The notes under the pieces: model-generated | Databases searched by the model: none | The model's input: the letters and a program-made list of their open reading frames with translations, nothing else | What the model was told of the DNA's origin: nothing | Source of the DNA: Niallia sp. FSL W8-0635 | Lineage (GTDB): Bacteria > Bacillota > Bacilli > Bacillales > Cytobacillaceae | Length of the DNA stretch: 64,000 nt | Assembly: GCF_038007965.1 (NCBI RefSeq) | Contig: NZ_JBBOYD010000001.1 | Coordinates: 3,078,501-3,142,500, forward strand | Reading direction: 5' to 3' | Translations under genes and position numbers: made by a program | Part shown: piece after piece, positions 20,115 through 29,162 of the stretch | How positions within the stretch are numbered: position 1 is the first letter of the stretch | Layout of the letters: every line of letters begins with the position of its first letter

Positions 20115-22335
20115 CAATTTTATTAATAACATACTTTCCGGGAGTTACTCCCTCATACTGCTTAAATATCCTTATAAAGGTATTAACATTTTTACATCCT
20201 ACCATTTCTCCAACTTCTGAAACCATATATTTTCCAGATTTCAGTAAATCCTTTGATTTTTCTACTTTTAACTGATTTACATAATTTTTAAAAGAGGATT
20301 TCAAATGATCTTTAATTAACTTGCTAACATATGATTCACTTAATTGAAAATAATTTGCTACTTCTCCTAACGACAAATCCTTTGTGTAATTATCTTGAAT
20401 ATAACGAATGACACTTTCAACTGTTGAAAGCTTAATAGAGTGTTTTTCACCTAGGAGAAGCATTAGTTCATCGAAAATATCTAAAAAGGCAGTCTTTAAA
20501 ATCTCGATATCCGTACTATTCAAAAGAAAAAAGACATCTTTATTCTTTTGATAAAATTCGCCAAACGAAAGATTAAATTTATCCAGAATTCTTTTTAATG
20601 TGTTAACAAGAGCGTTTCTAAAATCATAAATATTATATATATCCATGCTCTCTTCTCTAAAATTTGTTTCTACAATTTCCTTGATTAATTTCTTAGCATT
20701 CTTCATATCTCTATTTTGTATTAAATTTATTAAGATACTTTCCGTTTCTACACTATATGAATATTCATTCTCAGAGAATAAAGGAACATTATTCGTACAT
20801 AGACATTCTGTATCAATAAAAGAATATTTTTGATCTCTAAGCTTAAAGGAAGACTTAAATATCTCTGGTAAATCTTGTATGGAAGAAAAAACTTGAGAGA
20901 GGGTAAAAGTGATTTCTACTCCTATTTCTTTTTCGTTTCTTTTTATCACTCTATTTAAAATATCTAATACATTATGCTGATTCTTTTCTGCAAAAAACAC
21001 ACAAAAATATCGATGATCAATAGGAAATGAAATCAATTTGTGTTTAGTGTCTTTTTCATTAAATAATGCTAATACTTTTTTTCTTAACGTTAACATATTA
21101 CCTTCTCTTAAATTTGATTCCACTTCTCGGCCTTCAATCGAAATAATGGCAAGCATTCCACCATTACGGAATGAATCTAACTGAAGAAGGTTTAGTCTTT
21201 TTTCTATAAACTGCTTATCATAATTTTCGTAAATGATATTCTTTAGAAAGTTTTCTTGTAAATCCGTTAATGAGCTTTCTTGGAAATGCACTAAACTTTG
21301 ATTGATTTCATTTATGTCATGAATATTAGATAGAATATAATCTAATTCATTTTTTATGTAACCCTCCAAGCTATTCTTTTCCTCGCCACTTCTAATGTTT
21401 TTAATAATTTCTTCAATTGGTGAATAAGATTTTCTACTAAGAACAGTAGTTAGAATAAACCCTAATAGTAGTAAAAATAACAAAATGATTCCTATGCTCT
21501 TTATCGTTTGAACTGGTAGTCCAATTCCCTTATGTAGATTCGTTATATATAAGTAATTAATAGTTGGTATCGCATTCGAACGCTTTTGATAGGCATAATA
21601 TTCATCTAAAGAACGATGAATGATTTGATTTTCATGCATATTTTTCACCGGCAAAAAGCTAGATAGTACATTTTCTCCATTATTAGTTGTTGATGCTAAA
21701 GTAAACTCATTTACTATTCCAAGAATACTATTATCATCTGGTAAAGCGGTCGGTAATAAGGCCTTCTTCTCCCATATAATAAAAAAATAAAGGTTTTGCT
21801 TTTTCTGATTATAATAGACTTTGTTAACAATGATTAATTTGTCCTTTGCATCATAACATTGTAAATCATTGTTTACTTGTGAATCCATAAAACCTTTTAG
21901 CTCTTCCAAATTATGATCCATATGAATAAATTTCATGTAGTCATTAAACAAAAAATATCCATCAGAACTTGTTATGTCTGTTCCAAAATCTTTTAAAACA
22001 GCAAGATTAAATCCTAATTGATCGTTGGAGAAATGATTTCCTGTTAACTCAGTGAACAATTTGCTATAAATATTGTAATTAAACTGATCCATTTCTAAAA
22101 AATCCGTTATAACCTCCTGCTGCGACAAAAGCCTGACAACATTTAATGAAACATCTAAACGATAGTCAATGATATTACTTTCCCTTTCAAGAAACATTTC
22201 ATTTAATTTATCCATTTCCAGCCTATTTTGAGAATATTCCTGTGAGATTGTAACAAATAGAATAATTGAAGTATAAATAATGATAACAATGGAGAATGAC
22301 AGAAAAATTTTCTTGAAAATCGTTTTCCGAAACAT
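20107..22335 (-). CDS. membrane-bound AraC-family transcription regulator (YesS-type)
   Basis: A 742-residue protein with a membrane helix at about residues 10-30, an extracytoplasmic sensor of about 250 residues and a second helix (GIILLFLLLLGFILTTVLS) near 285. A cytoplasmic linker follows, and the C-terminal AraC DNA-binding domain begins around 645 (ESVIRYIQDNYTKDLSLGEV, then QLSESYVSKLIKDHLKSSF). This architecture is typical of Bacillus regulators for polysaccharide use such as YesS. It follows the mannosidase and sugar-transport genes on the same strand, so it most likely activates that operon. The ligand is unknown. Confidence 0.85.
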   Translation of the reverse strand: MFRKTIFKKIFLSFSIVIIIYTSIILFVTISQEYSQNRLEMDKLNEMFLERESNIIDYRLDVSLNVVRLLSQQEVITDFLEMDQFNYNIYSKLFTELTGNHFSNDQLGFNLAVLKDFGTDITSSDGYFLFNDYMKFIHMDHNLEELKGFMDSQVNNDLQCYDAKDKLIIVNKVYYNQKKQNLYFFIIWEKKALLPTALPDDNSILGIVNEFTLASTTNNGENVLSSFLPVKNMHENQIIHRSLDEYYAYQKRSNAIPTINYLYITNLHKGIGLPVQTIKSIGIILLFLLLLGFILTTVLSRKSYSPIEEIIKNIRSGEEKNSLEGYIKNELDYILSNIHDINEINQSLVHFQESSLTDLQENFLKNIIYENYDKQFIEKRLNLLQLDSFRNGGMLAIISIEGREVESNLREGNMLTLRKKVLALFNEKDTKHKLISFPIDHRYFCVFFAEKNQHNVLDILNRVIKRNEKEIGVEITFTLSQVFSSIQDLPEIFKSSFKLRDQKYSFIDTECLCTNNVPLFSENEYSYSVETESILINLIQNRDMKNAKKLIKEIVETNFREESMDIYNIYDFRNALVNTLKRILDKFNLSFGEFYQKNKDVFFLLNSTDIEILKTAFLDIFDELMLLLGEKHSIKLSTVESVIRYIQDNYTKDLSLGEVANYFQLSESYVSKLIKDHLKSSFKNYVNQLKVEKSKDLLKSGKYMVSEVGEMVGCKNVNTFIRIFKQYEGVTPGKYVINKIAK

Positions 22336-22426
22336 AATATCACCCTCTTTTTGCTATTATTTAATGGACTATAAATGCTAAACAAGGTTTTAGAAGAGGA
22401 TTGCTAAAGCAAGCGGAATATGGACA

Positions 22427-22461
22427 TTAATAGGTGGACAAAAATTTTTTCCACCTATTAA
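22427..22461 (-). other. 12-bp perfect inverted repeat between mannosidase and regulator genes
   Basis: TTAATAGGTGGA pairs perfectly with TCCACCTATTAA across an A/T-only-plus-C spacer of 11 nt. It could stop or stabilise the mannosidase transcript, but no T tract follows on the minus strand; it could also be an operator for the regulator gene 91 nt downstream. Confidence 0.55.
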
Positions 22462-22485
22462 CCTCTTTACAAGTATTTAAAAAGC

Positions 22486-25400
22486 TTACACAATGCGAAT
22501 CGTTTTAATTTCATATGGATTTAATTCAAACGTAATTTCATTCTGTATATCTATAGGATGTGTCAAGTCTTTTTCCATCAAATTTGTTTCATTCCATTTT
22601 GTACAATGGAACAATGGCTTGAAGCTTAAATTGCGTTTACTACCAAGATGATCATGTACTCTTATAATCATCCCATTACCATCTTCAGCTAATTTTATCG
22701 CATCGATGTATACGCTTTCTTCCGGTTGTAGTGTAAATAGCCCCTTAAACCCTTTATTTCCTTTCACCACGGATAACGGCTGATTTATTGCCCAAGCTTC
22801 TTCAACGGTTCTTCCTTCTACGAAATCTCCCTTGTGCGGAAGAAGACTATACGTAAATTCATGATGTCCTATATCAGCTGTTGGATCTGGATATATTCCA
22901 CCTTTTAATAAAGTAATCCTCATTGTTTGATCCTTAATATCATGACCATATTTACAATCATTTAATAAGCTTACTCCATATTCCCTTTGCGAGAAGTCCA
23001 CCCACTGATGTGCAACTGTTTCAAATTTTGCCATATCCCAGCTTGTATTCCAATGTGTAGGTCGCTTGACATTACCATATTGAATATCATACGTTGCTTC
23101 CGTATTTCGAATGTTGACATCAAACCCTGCTTTGAGTAATTGTTCTCTTTCTTTCCAATCAACCATTGTAATAAAATCTATTCGACGTGAATTATTATAA
23201 ACCTTCATATTTTGTATAATTCTAGAAGTACCAAACATATAAATAAATTCCACTGAGACATATAAACTATTGTTTTCCTTGACCTTAACTGAATCTGCAG
23301 CTAATTCGATAAATTTTTCTTGATAAAAAATATCAATATCCCATGCATTAAAGTTCATTGGTTTATCTTCAAATAATTGTAGTCTATTGCCTAAACCATT
23401 TTCTTTTAACACTTCTCTATTATATTTTTTATCATAGATGCTAACTAATTGTCCTTTTTCGTTCCATTTTATTGAGTAATCATCTGTATCGATACCATTT
23501 TCTATTTCTTTAGCCATATTTAATTTTATGCTATCCTTATCAGTTGCTTCAAACTGAATCAGACAATTTCCTAAAGGGGATATAGTAGGAGTCTGAATGA
23601 TATATCCTTCATCATATGGAATGGCTTGTAACTCTTCACCTGAATCTGTTATAAATTTGCCTTTTTCTTTGACTTCAATTTTCACAACTTCTTTTCTTGC
23701 CCATCCAGCTGTGTTAAACACAGTCCATTGATTCGTTACGGAATCATCTAATCGGGATAAAAGTTGAATGGAATTTTCCATAGCTTCCCCTATTTCAACC
23801 TTATGATCTTGATAAACTTCTTTTATAGATGATCCAGGAATAATATCATGAAATTGATTACGCAGTAATACTTCCCATAAATCAAATATTTCTTTCTTTG
23901 GATATTCAATCCCTTCCGAGCTTTTAATGGTTGTATACAAAATTTCTAACTCTCTTAATGCTAGTTCCAATCTGCGATTCATTTTTTTTACAAAGGCTTG
24001 AGATGTATATGTTCCTCGATGATATTCTAAATACAATTCACCATCCCATGTATGCACATAATTTTCTGTGGAGTCTATGGTTTCATGAAGCTGTTTAAAA
24101 AATTCATCAGCGCGACCAGTTTTAACATGAGGAAGACCAGGTATGTTATCCATTCTCCGACGATTTTCTAACATATCTCTCGTAACTCCACCGCCTCCAT
24201 CTCCATATCCATAGGAAATAAGTAATTGTTTATTCATATCTTTATTACGATAAGCTTTATAACTCCCTAAAACCGTTTCAGGTTCCAATTGTCCATTATA
24301 CGTATAGAACCAGCGGGACGCCCATTGATTATTAACTAAATCTCTTTCTGGTTCAGGTGTAGTAATAAAATGAGTTAACACCTCCGATCCGTCTATTCCA
24401 CGCCATACAAAAGTATCATGTGGCATTCGATTATACTGATTCCAGCTTATTTTAGTTGTCATAAATGTATCTATTCCACTCTTTTTTAAAATCTGTGGCA
24501 ATGCCCATGAATAGCCGAAAACATCTGGCAGCCATAAATACTGGACATCTTTATTGAATTCCTCTTTTATAAATAAAGTTCCGTGAAGTATTTGCCGTGT
24601 TAATGATTCCCCTGATGGTATATTACAATCGGCTTCAAGCCACATAGCACCATCCACTTCCCAACGACCTTCTACTATTCTATTCTTTATTTGTTCATAA
24701 ATCTCAGGATAATCTTCTTTTATAAATTTGTAGAGTTGGGGTTGTGTTTGTAAGAATATATACTCTGGATATTGTTTCATTAACTGCAAAACAGTTGAAA
24801 AACTACGTGCTGCTTTCTCCCTTGTATGCTTTAACCTCCATAACCAAGCGACATCTATATGTGTATGTCCGATAGCCGTGATTGAAATTAAATCTCGTTT
24901 TTCTAAAGCATCAATTCCTTCTTGTAATGTATTATTGGCTAATTTTATGCTTTGATAAAAAGATGAACTCCCCGGATAGGACCAATCAATAAATTTCATA
25001 GCTTTTTCTAACAGAGGCAAAAGCTCGTAACGATCCGGGTTATCATCGTTCAATTGTTTAATTGTTTTCAACACACAATCAGCTGTAAAATATAAATCAT
25101 CACAATCTTCATTTAAAATTGCATAATCCGCTGTCTTAAATCTATGTGATTGAATTTGTTCTGGTCCTCCCCCTTCTAATCCAGACCATAATTTCAACGA
25201 AAGGGTAACTTCTTTACCATAGAATTCAGGGTCAATAAAAACCTCCTTATGATTCGAATCAACCCCTTGATATGGCTTACCATCTATAAAAAGTAATGAT
25301 TCAAATCCAGAATTATAGCCTCCTCCTGTTCGACCAAAATCCAATAATAAAATTACTTTCCCATTTGATCTAGGAACTTCAAATGTTGTCTGAATCCATA

Positions 25401-25593
25401 AATAATAATCTCTTCCTTCCCATCTATCCCCTAAAGTAAAGTCTTCCCATTCAGCTGAAAGAATTGGAGGGTATTTCTCATGTTCATTTCTATTTTCTTT
25501 TGCTTTCCAACCACTTAAATTATTTTTTTCCATGTAACGAAAAGTACTTAATTCTTTAATTCTAGCATCTAGTTTTTCAATTGTGTAAAACAT
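22486..25593 (-). CDS. alpha-mannosidase, glycoside hydrolase family 38
   Basis: A 1035-residue cytoplasmic enzyme with no signal peptide. It has an N-terminal beta-sandwich domain, then the GH38 catalytic domain opening GHTHIDVAWLW (His243 and Asp246, zinc ligands) with the nucleophile Asp357 in LWLPDVFGYSWALPQ. Central helical and C-terminal beta domains follow. GH38 enzymes cut alpha-mannosides, and bacterial members often degrade mannose oligosaccharides imported by ABC transporters. It is 6 nt downstream of the second permease gene, so the substrate is probably brought in by that transporter. Linkage specificity cannot be told from sequence. Confidence 0.92.
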   Translation of the reverse strand: MFYTIEKLDARIKELSTFRYMEKNNLSGWKAKENRNEHEKYPPILSAEWEDFTLGDRWEGRDYYLWIQTTFEVPRSNGKVILLLDFGRTGGGYNSGFESLLFIDGKPYQGVDSNHKEVFIDPEFYGKEVTLSLKLWSGLEGGGPEQIQSHRFKTADYAILNEDCDDLYFTADCVLKTIKQLNDDNPDRYELLPLLEKAMKFIDWSYPGSSSFYQSIKLANNTLQEGIDALEKRDLISITAIGHTHIDVAWLWRLKHTREKAARSFSTVLQLMKQYPEYIFLQTQPQLYKFIKEDYPEIYEQIKNRIVEGRWEVDGAMWLEADCNIPSGESLTRQILHGTLFIKEEFNKDVQYLWLPDVFGYSWALPQILKKSGIDTFMTTKISWNQYNRMPHDTFVWRGIDGSEVLTHFITTPEPERDLVNNQWASRWFYTYNGQLEPETVLGSYKAYRNKDMNKQLLISYGYGDGGGGVTRDMLENRRRMDNIPGLPHVKTGRADEFFKQLHETIDSTENYVHTWDGELYLEYHRGTYTSQAFVKKMNRRLELALRELEILYTTIKSSEGIEYPKKEIFDLWEVLLRNQFHDIIPGSSIKEVYQDHKVEIGEAMENSIQLLSRLDDSVTNQWTVFNTAGWARKEVVKIEVKEKGKFITDSGEELQAIPYDEGYIIQTPTISPLGNCLIQFEATDKDSIKLNMAKEIENGIDTDDYSIKWNEKGQLVSIYDKKYNREVLKENGLGNRLQLFEDKPMNFNAWDIDIFYQEKFIELAADSVKVKENNSLYVSVEFIYMFGTSRIIQNMKVYNNSRRIDFITMVDWKEREQLLKAGFDVNIRNTEATYDIQYGNVKRPTHWNTSWDMAKFETVAHQWVDFSQREYGVSLLNDCKYGHDIKDQTMRITLLKGGIYPDPTADIGHHEFTYSLLPHKGDFVEGRTVEEAWAINQPLSVVKGNKGFKGLFTLQPEESVYIDAIKLAEDGNGMIIRVHDHLGSKRNLSFKPLFHCTKWNETNLMEKDLTHPIDIQNEITFELNPYEIKTIRIV

Positions 25594-25599
25594 AGCACC

Positions 25600-26430
25600 C
25601 TACCCTTTCGTAGCTCCACCTAAGCTGAAGCCTTTTGACATAAAATTTTGTGAGATTGTATATAAAACTACTACTGGTAACGTATACATTACCGAAAATG
25701 CAGCTAACCTACCATAATTGACCATTCCGAAATTACCAAAAAACTGAAATATTGTTACAGATGCTGGCATTTTTTCAGGACTTTGAATAAGTATATATGG
25801 AACAAAGTAATTTCCCCAGCTTCCTGTAAAAGTAAAAATAGCAACTGTAAATATACCTGGAAGCATTAATGGAGCAACAATTTTTTTTATGCCTTGGAAA
25901 ATAGAAGCTCCATCAACCCATGCTGATTCTTCTAAGTCTAAAGGAATGGAGTCCATAAAATTTTTCATCATCCAAATTCCATATGGTAAGGAGGAAGCAG
26001 TTAAAAAAAGCGTCATTGCAATTAAAGAATCCTGAAATTTCAAATAAAGGAATAGTTGAAAAACAGGCACAATTACTGCTGTCATCGGTAATGATGTCAT
26101 AAACAAAATCGTCATCATAAAACTATTCTTATATTTTAAAGAGTATCTTGATAGTGGATAGGCAGCCAAAATACATAAAATCACTACTAACAATGCTTGT
26201 GAAGATGATATCCCTATTCCAATAAAAAAAGAACGTAGAATCGCAGTTTCGGATAGTATAGACTTAAAGTTATCTAACGTTATCCTTTCTGGCATTTTTA
26301 GAGCCTGTATTGCTCCTGTATCCACTGATGCGAAAATCATCCATAACAAAGGCAATAAAAACAGGACTGCCAAAATAGAGAGTATTAAATAATGAATGAT
26401 CTTTTCGACTTTATATCCTTTTTGAACCAA
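25600..26430 (-). CDS. carbohydrate ABC transporter permease, MalG type
   Basis: A 276-residue inner-membrane permease with six helices. The EAA loop that contacts the ATPase is seen in LEESAWVDGASIFQGIKKIVAPLMLPG. It starts at TTG with AGGTGATGG upstream, 10 nt after the partner permease gene. It works with the MalF-type permease and the lipoprotein encoded upstream. No ATPase is encoded in the operon; in Bacillus such importers share the MsmX-type ATPase encoded elsewhere. Confidence 0.92.
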   Translation of the reverse strand: MVQKGYKVEKIIHYLILSILAVLFLLPLLWMIFASVDTGAIQALKMPERITLDNFKSILSETAILRSFFIGIGISSSQALLVVILCILAAYPLSRYSLKYKNSFMMTILFMTSLPMTAVIVPVFQLFLYLKFQDSLIAMTLFLTASSLPYGIWMMKNFMDSIPLDLEESAWVDGASIFQGIKKIVAPLMLPGIFTVAIFTFTGSWGNYFVPYILIQSPEKMPASVTIFQFFGNFGMVNYGRLAAFSVMYTLPVVVLYTISQNFMSKGFSLGGATKG

Positions 26431-26440
26431 CTTCCATCAC

Positions 26441-27349
26441 CTACACTTTCACTTTCAAGGTTTTCATATATATTAAGCTAGCAATTGCACCTAATAACAG
26501 CAGCACAAATGAAATGGCAGTTCCATATCCCAACTGATAGCTAACAAATGCCTGTTTATACATAAATACAGGAAGTGTAGCTGTACTAACACCTGGGCCG
26601 CCACCAGTCATTGTATAAATTAAAGCGAAAACACCAAGCGTTTGTAGAGTAACTAGCATCATATTCGTTGCAATAGTACCCTTTACCATCGGAATAGTAA
26701 TATAACGAATAACCTGCCAGCGACTGGCACCATCCATAATTGCCGCCTCTTCAACATCTTTTGGGATATCATCTAAAGCTGCTTGAAACACCATCATTGA
26801 GAAGGCAGTTCCTCTCCACATATTGGCAATGACAACACTAACCATAGGGAAAGTAAACAGCCAAGCAATTGGTTCAATATGAAATAGACTTATGATCCAA
26901 TTAGCAGTGCCTCCTTCTCCAAGAAAAGCCACCCAACAAAATGCTACAACAACCTCTGGAGTTACCCATGCAGCGATAATAATTAAACCTACAATTCTTC
27001 TGAAAGTTTTATTTTTCTCTTTCATTAAAAAAGCAATCAAAAATCCAAAAAAACACTGGCCTAAAACGGCAGAGAAAAAAACAAAAATAATTGTATTCCA
27101 TACACTAGAACGGAAGTCTGGATCTTGAAACATCCGGGCAAAGTTTTCAAAACCAACAAATCTTAACTGACTCGCTTCTGCTCCAGTTAATGCTAAATTC
27201 GTAAAAGAAAAAAGTAATGTTAAAATCATTGGTCCTATAAAAAAAATTAATAATAAAAGCCACGTTGGAGCTAGAAAGATAGCTGCTTTAAAATGGTCCG
27301 ACTTCCCTCTCCTTTTGGGCTTCCTTAATAATGAAGCTTCCAAACTCAT
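26441..27349 (-). CDS. carbohydrate ABC transporter permease, MalF type
   Basis: A 302-residue permease with a basic N-terminal tail, six membrane helices and the EAA loop VEEAAIMDGASRWQVIRYITIPM. It is the partner of the MalG-type permease. The ATG at 27349 is almost in contact with the AGGTGG site; a TTG six bases downstream (27343) has better spacing and may be the true start. It lies between the binding protein and MalG-type genes in the predicted mannoside import operon. Confidence 0.92.
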   Translation of the reverse strand: MSLEASLLRKPKRRGKSDHFKAAIFLAPTWLLLLIFFIGPMILTLLFSFTNLALTGAEASQLRFVGFENFARMFQDPDFRSSVWNTIIFVFFSAVLGQCFFGFLIAFLMKEKNKTFRRIVGLIIIAAWVTPEVVVAFCWVAFLGEGGTANWIISLFHIEPIAWLFTFPMVSVVIANMWRGTAFSMMVFQAALDDIPKDVEEAAIMDGASRWQVIRYITIPMVKGTIATNMMLVTLQTLGVFALIYTMTGGGPGVSTATLPVFMYKQAFVSYQLGYGTAISFVLLLLGAIASLIYMKTLKVKV

Positions 27350-27476
27350 CCCACCTTTAAAAAGTTTATCACCATGACAAAAGGTTATGACCCTACGAGG
27401 AATGGAAATAACCTATCTATTAAATTCCTTGTAAGGTCTCATCCATGATTGTCTAACCTTTTGTAAAGAATAAAAC

Positions 27477-28850
27477 TTATTTAACTACGTTTTCTTCGCC
27501 AACAATCCTGATTACGTTAGTTGTATAATCCTTTGCTGCCTGTTTTGGAGTTTTACTTCCAGTTGCTACCGCCTCTACCATTGTTTGAATTTCTACTGAA
27601 ACATTCGGATATTTATCATTGGCAGGACGAAAATGTGCATTCTTTAAAAATTCTGTTGCCTCCGAAATAAATGCTTGTTCTTTATATTCGGGAATCTCAG
27701 CAGAATCGTCTCGTACTGTTAAGTTTCCTTCTGAAACTGCACGTGCAGCCTGTTGCTCTTTTCCACCTAGAGCTTGGATAACCTTCCAAGATGCGTCAGG
27801 ATTTTTAGCTTTTGCTGGAATTGCCCAAGTCCATCCGCCAGACATTGTAGTACTTCCAGGCTCTTGTCCATTTTGGGTAGGCATTGGAGCAAAACCAAAA
27901 CGTTCTGTAACATTATCAATTGGCACAGCGCCACTTTCCGTATAATTCCCTGTATTCCAGAAGCCATCTAATATTATCCCAGCCTGGTCATTCGGGAACT
28001 TTTCCTGGAATAAAACAGAGCTGTAGTTACTATTAATAGCGACAGAAAGAGGTGGCCCTAATTTTTTTTGATTGTACACTTCATCAATAAATTGTAAGGA
28101 ATCTTCAATTCCTTTTGTATTTACATGCCATTTTTTTGTTTCTGCATCAAATAATACATCTTCTGTACCATAAAGTAACATCTCAAATGTTTGCATCGAT
28201 ACTGATTCTCCATTTGCTTTAGCGACACCCATTGAAAGAGGAATTACATCTTTGGAAGAATCTTTTATTTTTTCTGCCGCTTCCATAATTTCATCCCAAT
28301 TTTTAGGTTTCCACTCCTCTGGTAATCCTGCTTGTTTAAACACATTTTTGTTATACCACAGACCGCGGGAATCTGATGTTCCAGGGATAGCGTACAATTT
28401 TCCATCCTCTGCGATCGAACCAGATTTTAAGTTTTCCGTATAATGCTCCCATTGATCCCACTCACTTACATAATCATCAAGTGGTAGTAAATATCCTGCA
28501 TTTGCATCAGAGTTTAGCATAAAGGTATCTTCTGCCACTACATCAGGTGCTGTATTTTCTGATTGCATCGATAAAGCAACTTTAGAAAAATAATCTCCCT
28601 CACTGGCTGTAATCGGAGATAGTATAATTTTTATGCCGGGATTTTCTTTTTCAAATTCTGGAATAAACGTATTTGTTAAATATTTTTTTAAATTATCATG
28701 TTCGCCTACATCTCTCCATGTAATTTTAATCTGTGTTTTTCCGTCGACTTTACCATCAACTGATTGTGAATCACTTCCACTAGAGCATCCTATTAATAAA
28801 AAAGGAATGCATAATAGAATAAAAAATACTTTTTTTAATGATTTCTCCAC
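27477..28850 (-). CDS. sugar ABC transporter substrate-binding lipoprotein
   Basis: A 457-residue family-1 extracellular solute-binding protein. A lipoprotein signal peptide ends in LLIGC, with Cys22 as the lipidation site, followed by a Ser/Gly/Asp linker. The body has typical features (ENPGIKIILSPI, LYAIPGTSDSRGLWYNKNVF). It uses a GTG start with GGAGGGG upstream. First gene of the operon with two permeases and GH38 mannosidase, preceded by a cre-like site. The likely ligand is a mannose-containing oligosaccharide, inferred from the mannosidase only. Confidence 0.9.
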   Translation of the reverse strand: MEKSLKKVFFILLCIPFLLIGCSSGSDSQSVDGKVDGKTQIKITWRDVGEHDNLKKYLTNTFIPEFEKENPGIKIILSPITASEGDYFSKVALSMQSENTAPDVVAEDTFMLNSDANAGYLLPLDDYVSEWDQWEHYTENLKSGSIAEDGKLYAIPGTSDSRGLWYNKNVFKQAGLPEEWKPKNWDEIMEAAEKIKDSSKDVIPLSMGVAKANGESVSMQTFEMLLYGTEDVLFDAETKKWHVNTKGIEDSLQFIDEVYNQKKLGPPLSVAINSNYSSVLFQEKFPNDQAGIILDGFWNTGNYTESGAVPIDNVTERFGFAPMPTQNGQEPGSTTMSGGWTWAIPAKAKNPDASWKVIQALGGKEQQAARAVSEGNLTVRDDSAEIPEYKEQAFISEATEFLKNAHFRPANDKYPNVSVEIQTMVEAVATGSKTPKQAAKDYTTNVIRIVGEENVVK

Positions 28851-28907
28851 TTTTCAACCCCTCCATTTTTTAGATATTGATTAGTGGGATATTGATTCCC
28901 ACCATAA

Positions 28908-28921
28908 TGTAAGCACTTTCA
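28908..28921 (-). promoter_or_regulatory. cre-like CcpA operator upstream of the mannoside operon
   Basis: On the minus strand TGAAAGTGCTTACA differs at one central base from the consensus-like TGAAAGCGCTTACA. It lies 58 nt before the binding-protein start, suited to catabolite repression by CcpA. Confidence 0.7.
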
Positions 28922-28949
28922 ATTTATGCTCTTATAGACTATTTTTCAA
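28921..28949 (-). promoter_or_regulatory. candidate sigma-A promoter of the mannoside operon
   Basis: On the minus strand TTGAAA (28949-28944) and TAAATT (28926-28921) are spaced by 17 nt; the cre-like site touches the -10 element. The -10 match is only moderate. Confidence 0.4.
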
Positions 28950-29087
28950 TCTATAAAATAAAAGAAAGTCAATATTTTTCATAGATAGTTAAAAAAATGA
29001 GTATTTTAACAAAAAATATTGATTGTAAACATCCTATTTTCTAAGAAATGAAGGTGAGTCTCTACAATACCTTACCAGTAAAAAAAT

Positions 29088-29153
29088 CTTCAATAAAAAT
29101 AAGCCTGCATAATTGACTACTTTCCTCTTTCATAAGTGTCAATTATGCAGGCT
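29088..29153 (-). terminator. intrinsic terminator after rarA
   Basis: A perfect 16-bp stem (29102-29117 with 29138-29153) with a 20-nt loop, followed on the minus strand by TTATTTTTATT. Confidence 0.75.
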
Positions 29154-29162
29154 CCATTATAT

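Larger units (their letters stand above)
28851..29162. other. intergenic region between the binding-protein gene and rarA
   Basis: Holds the cre-like site, a candidate promoter and, at its right end, the rarA terminator. The A/T-rich middle (28980-29090) shows no supported feature. Confidence 0.6.
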
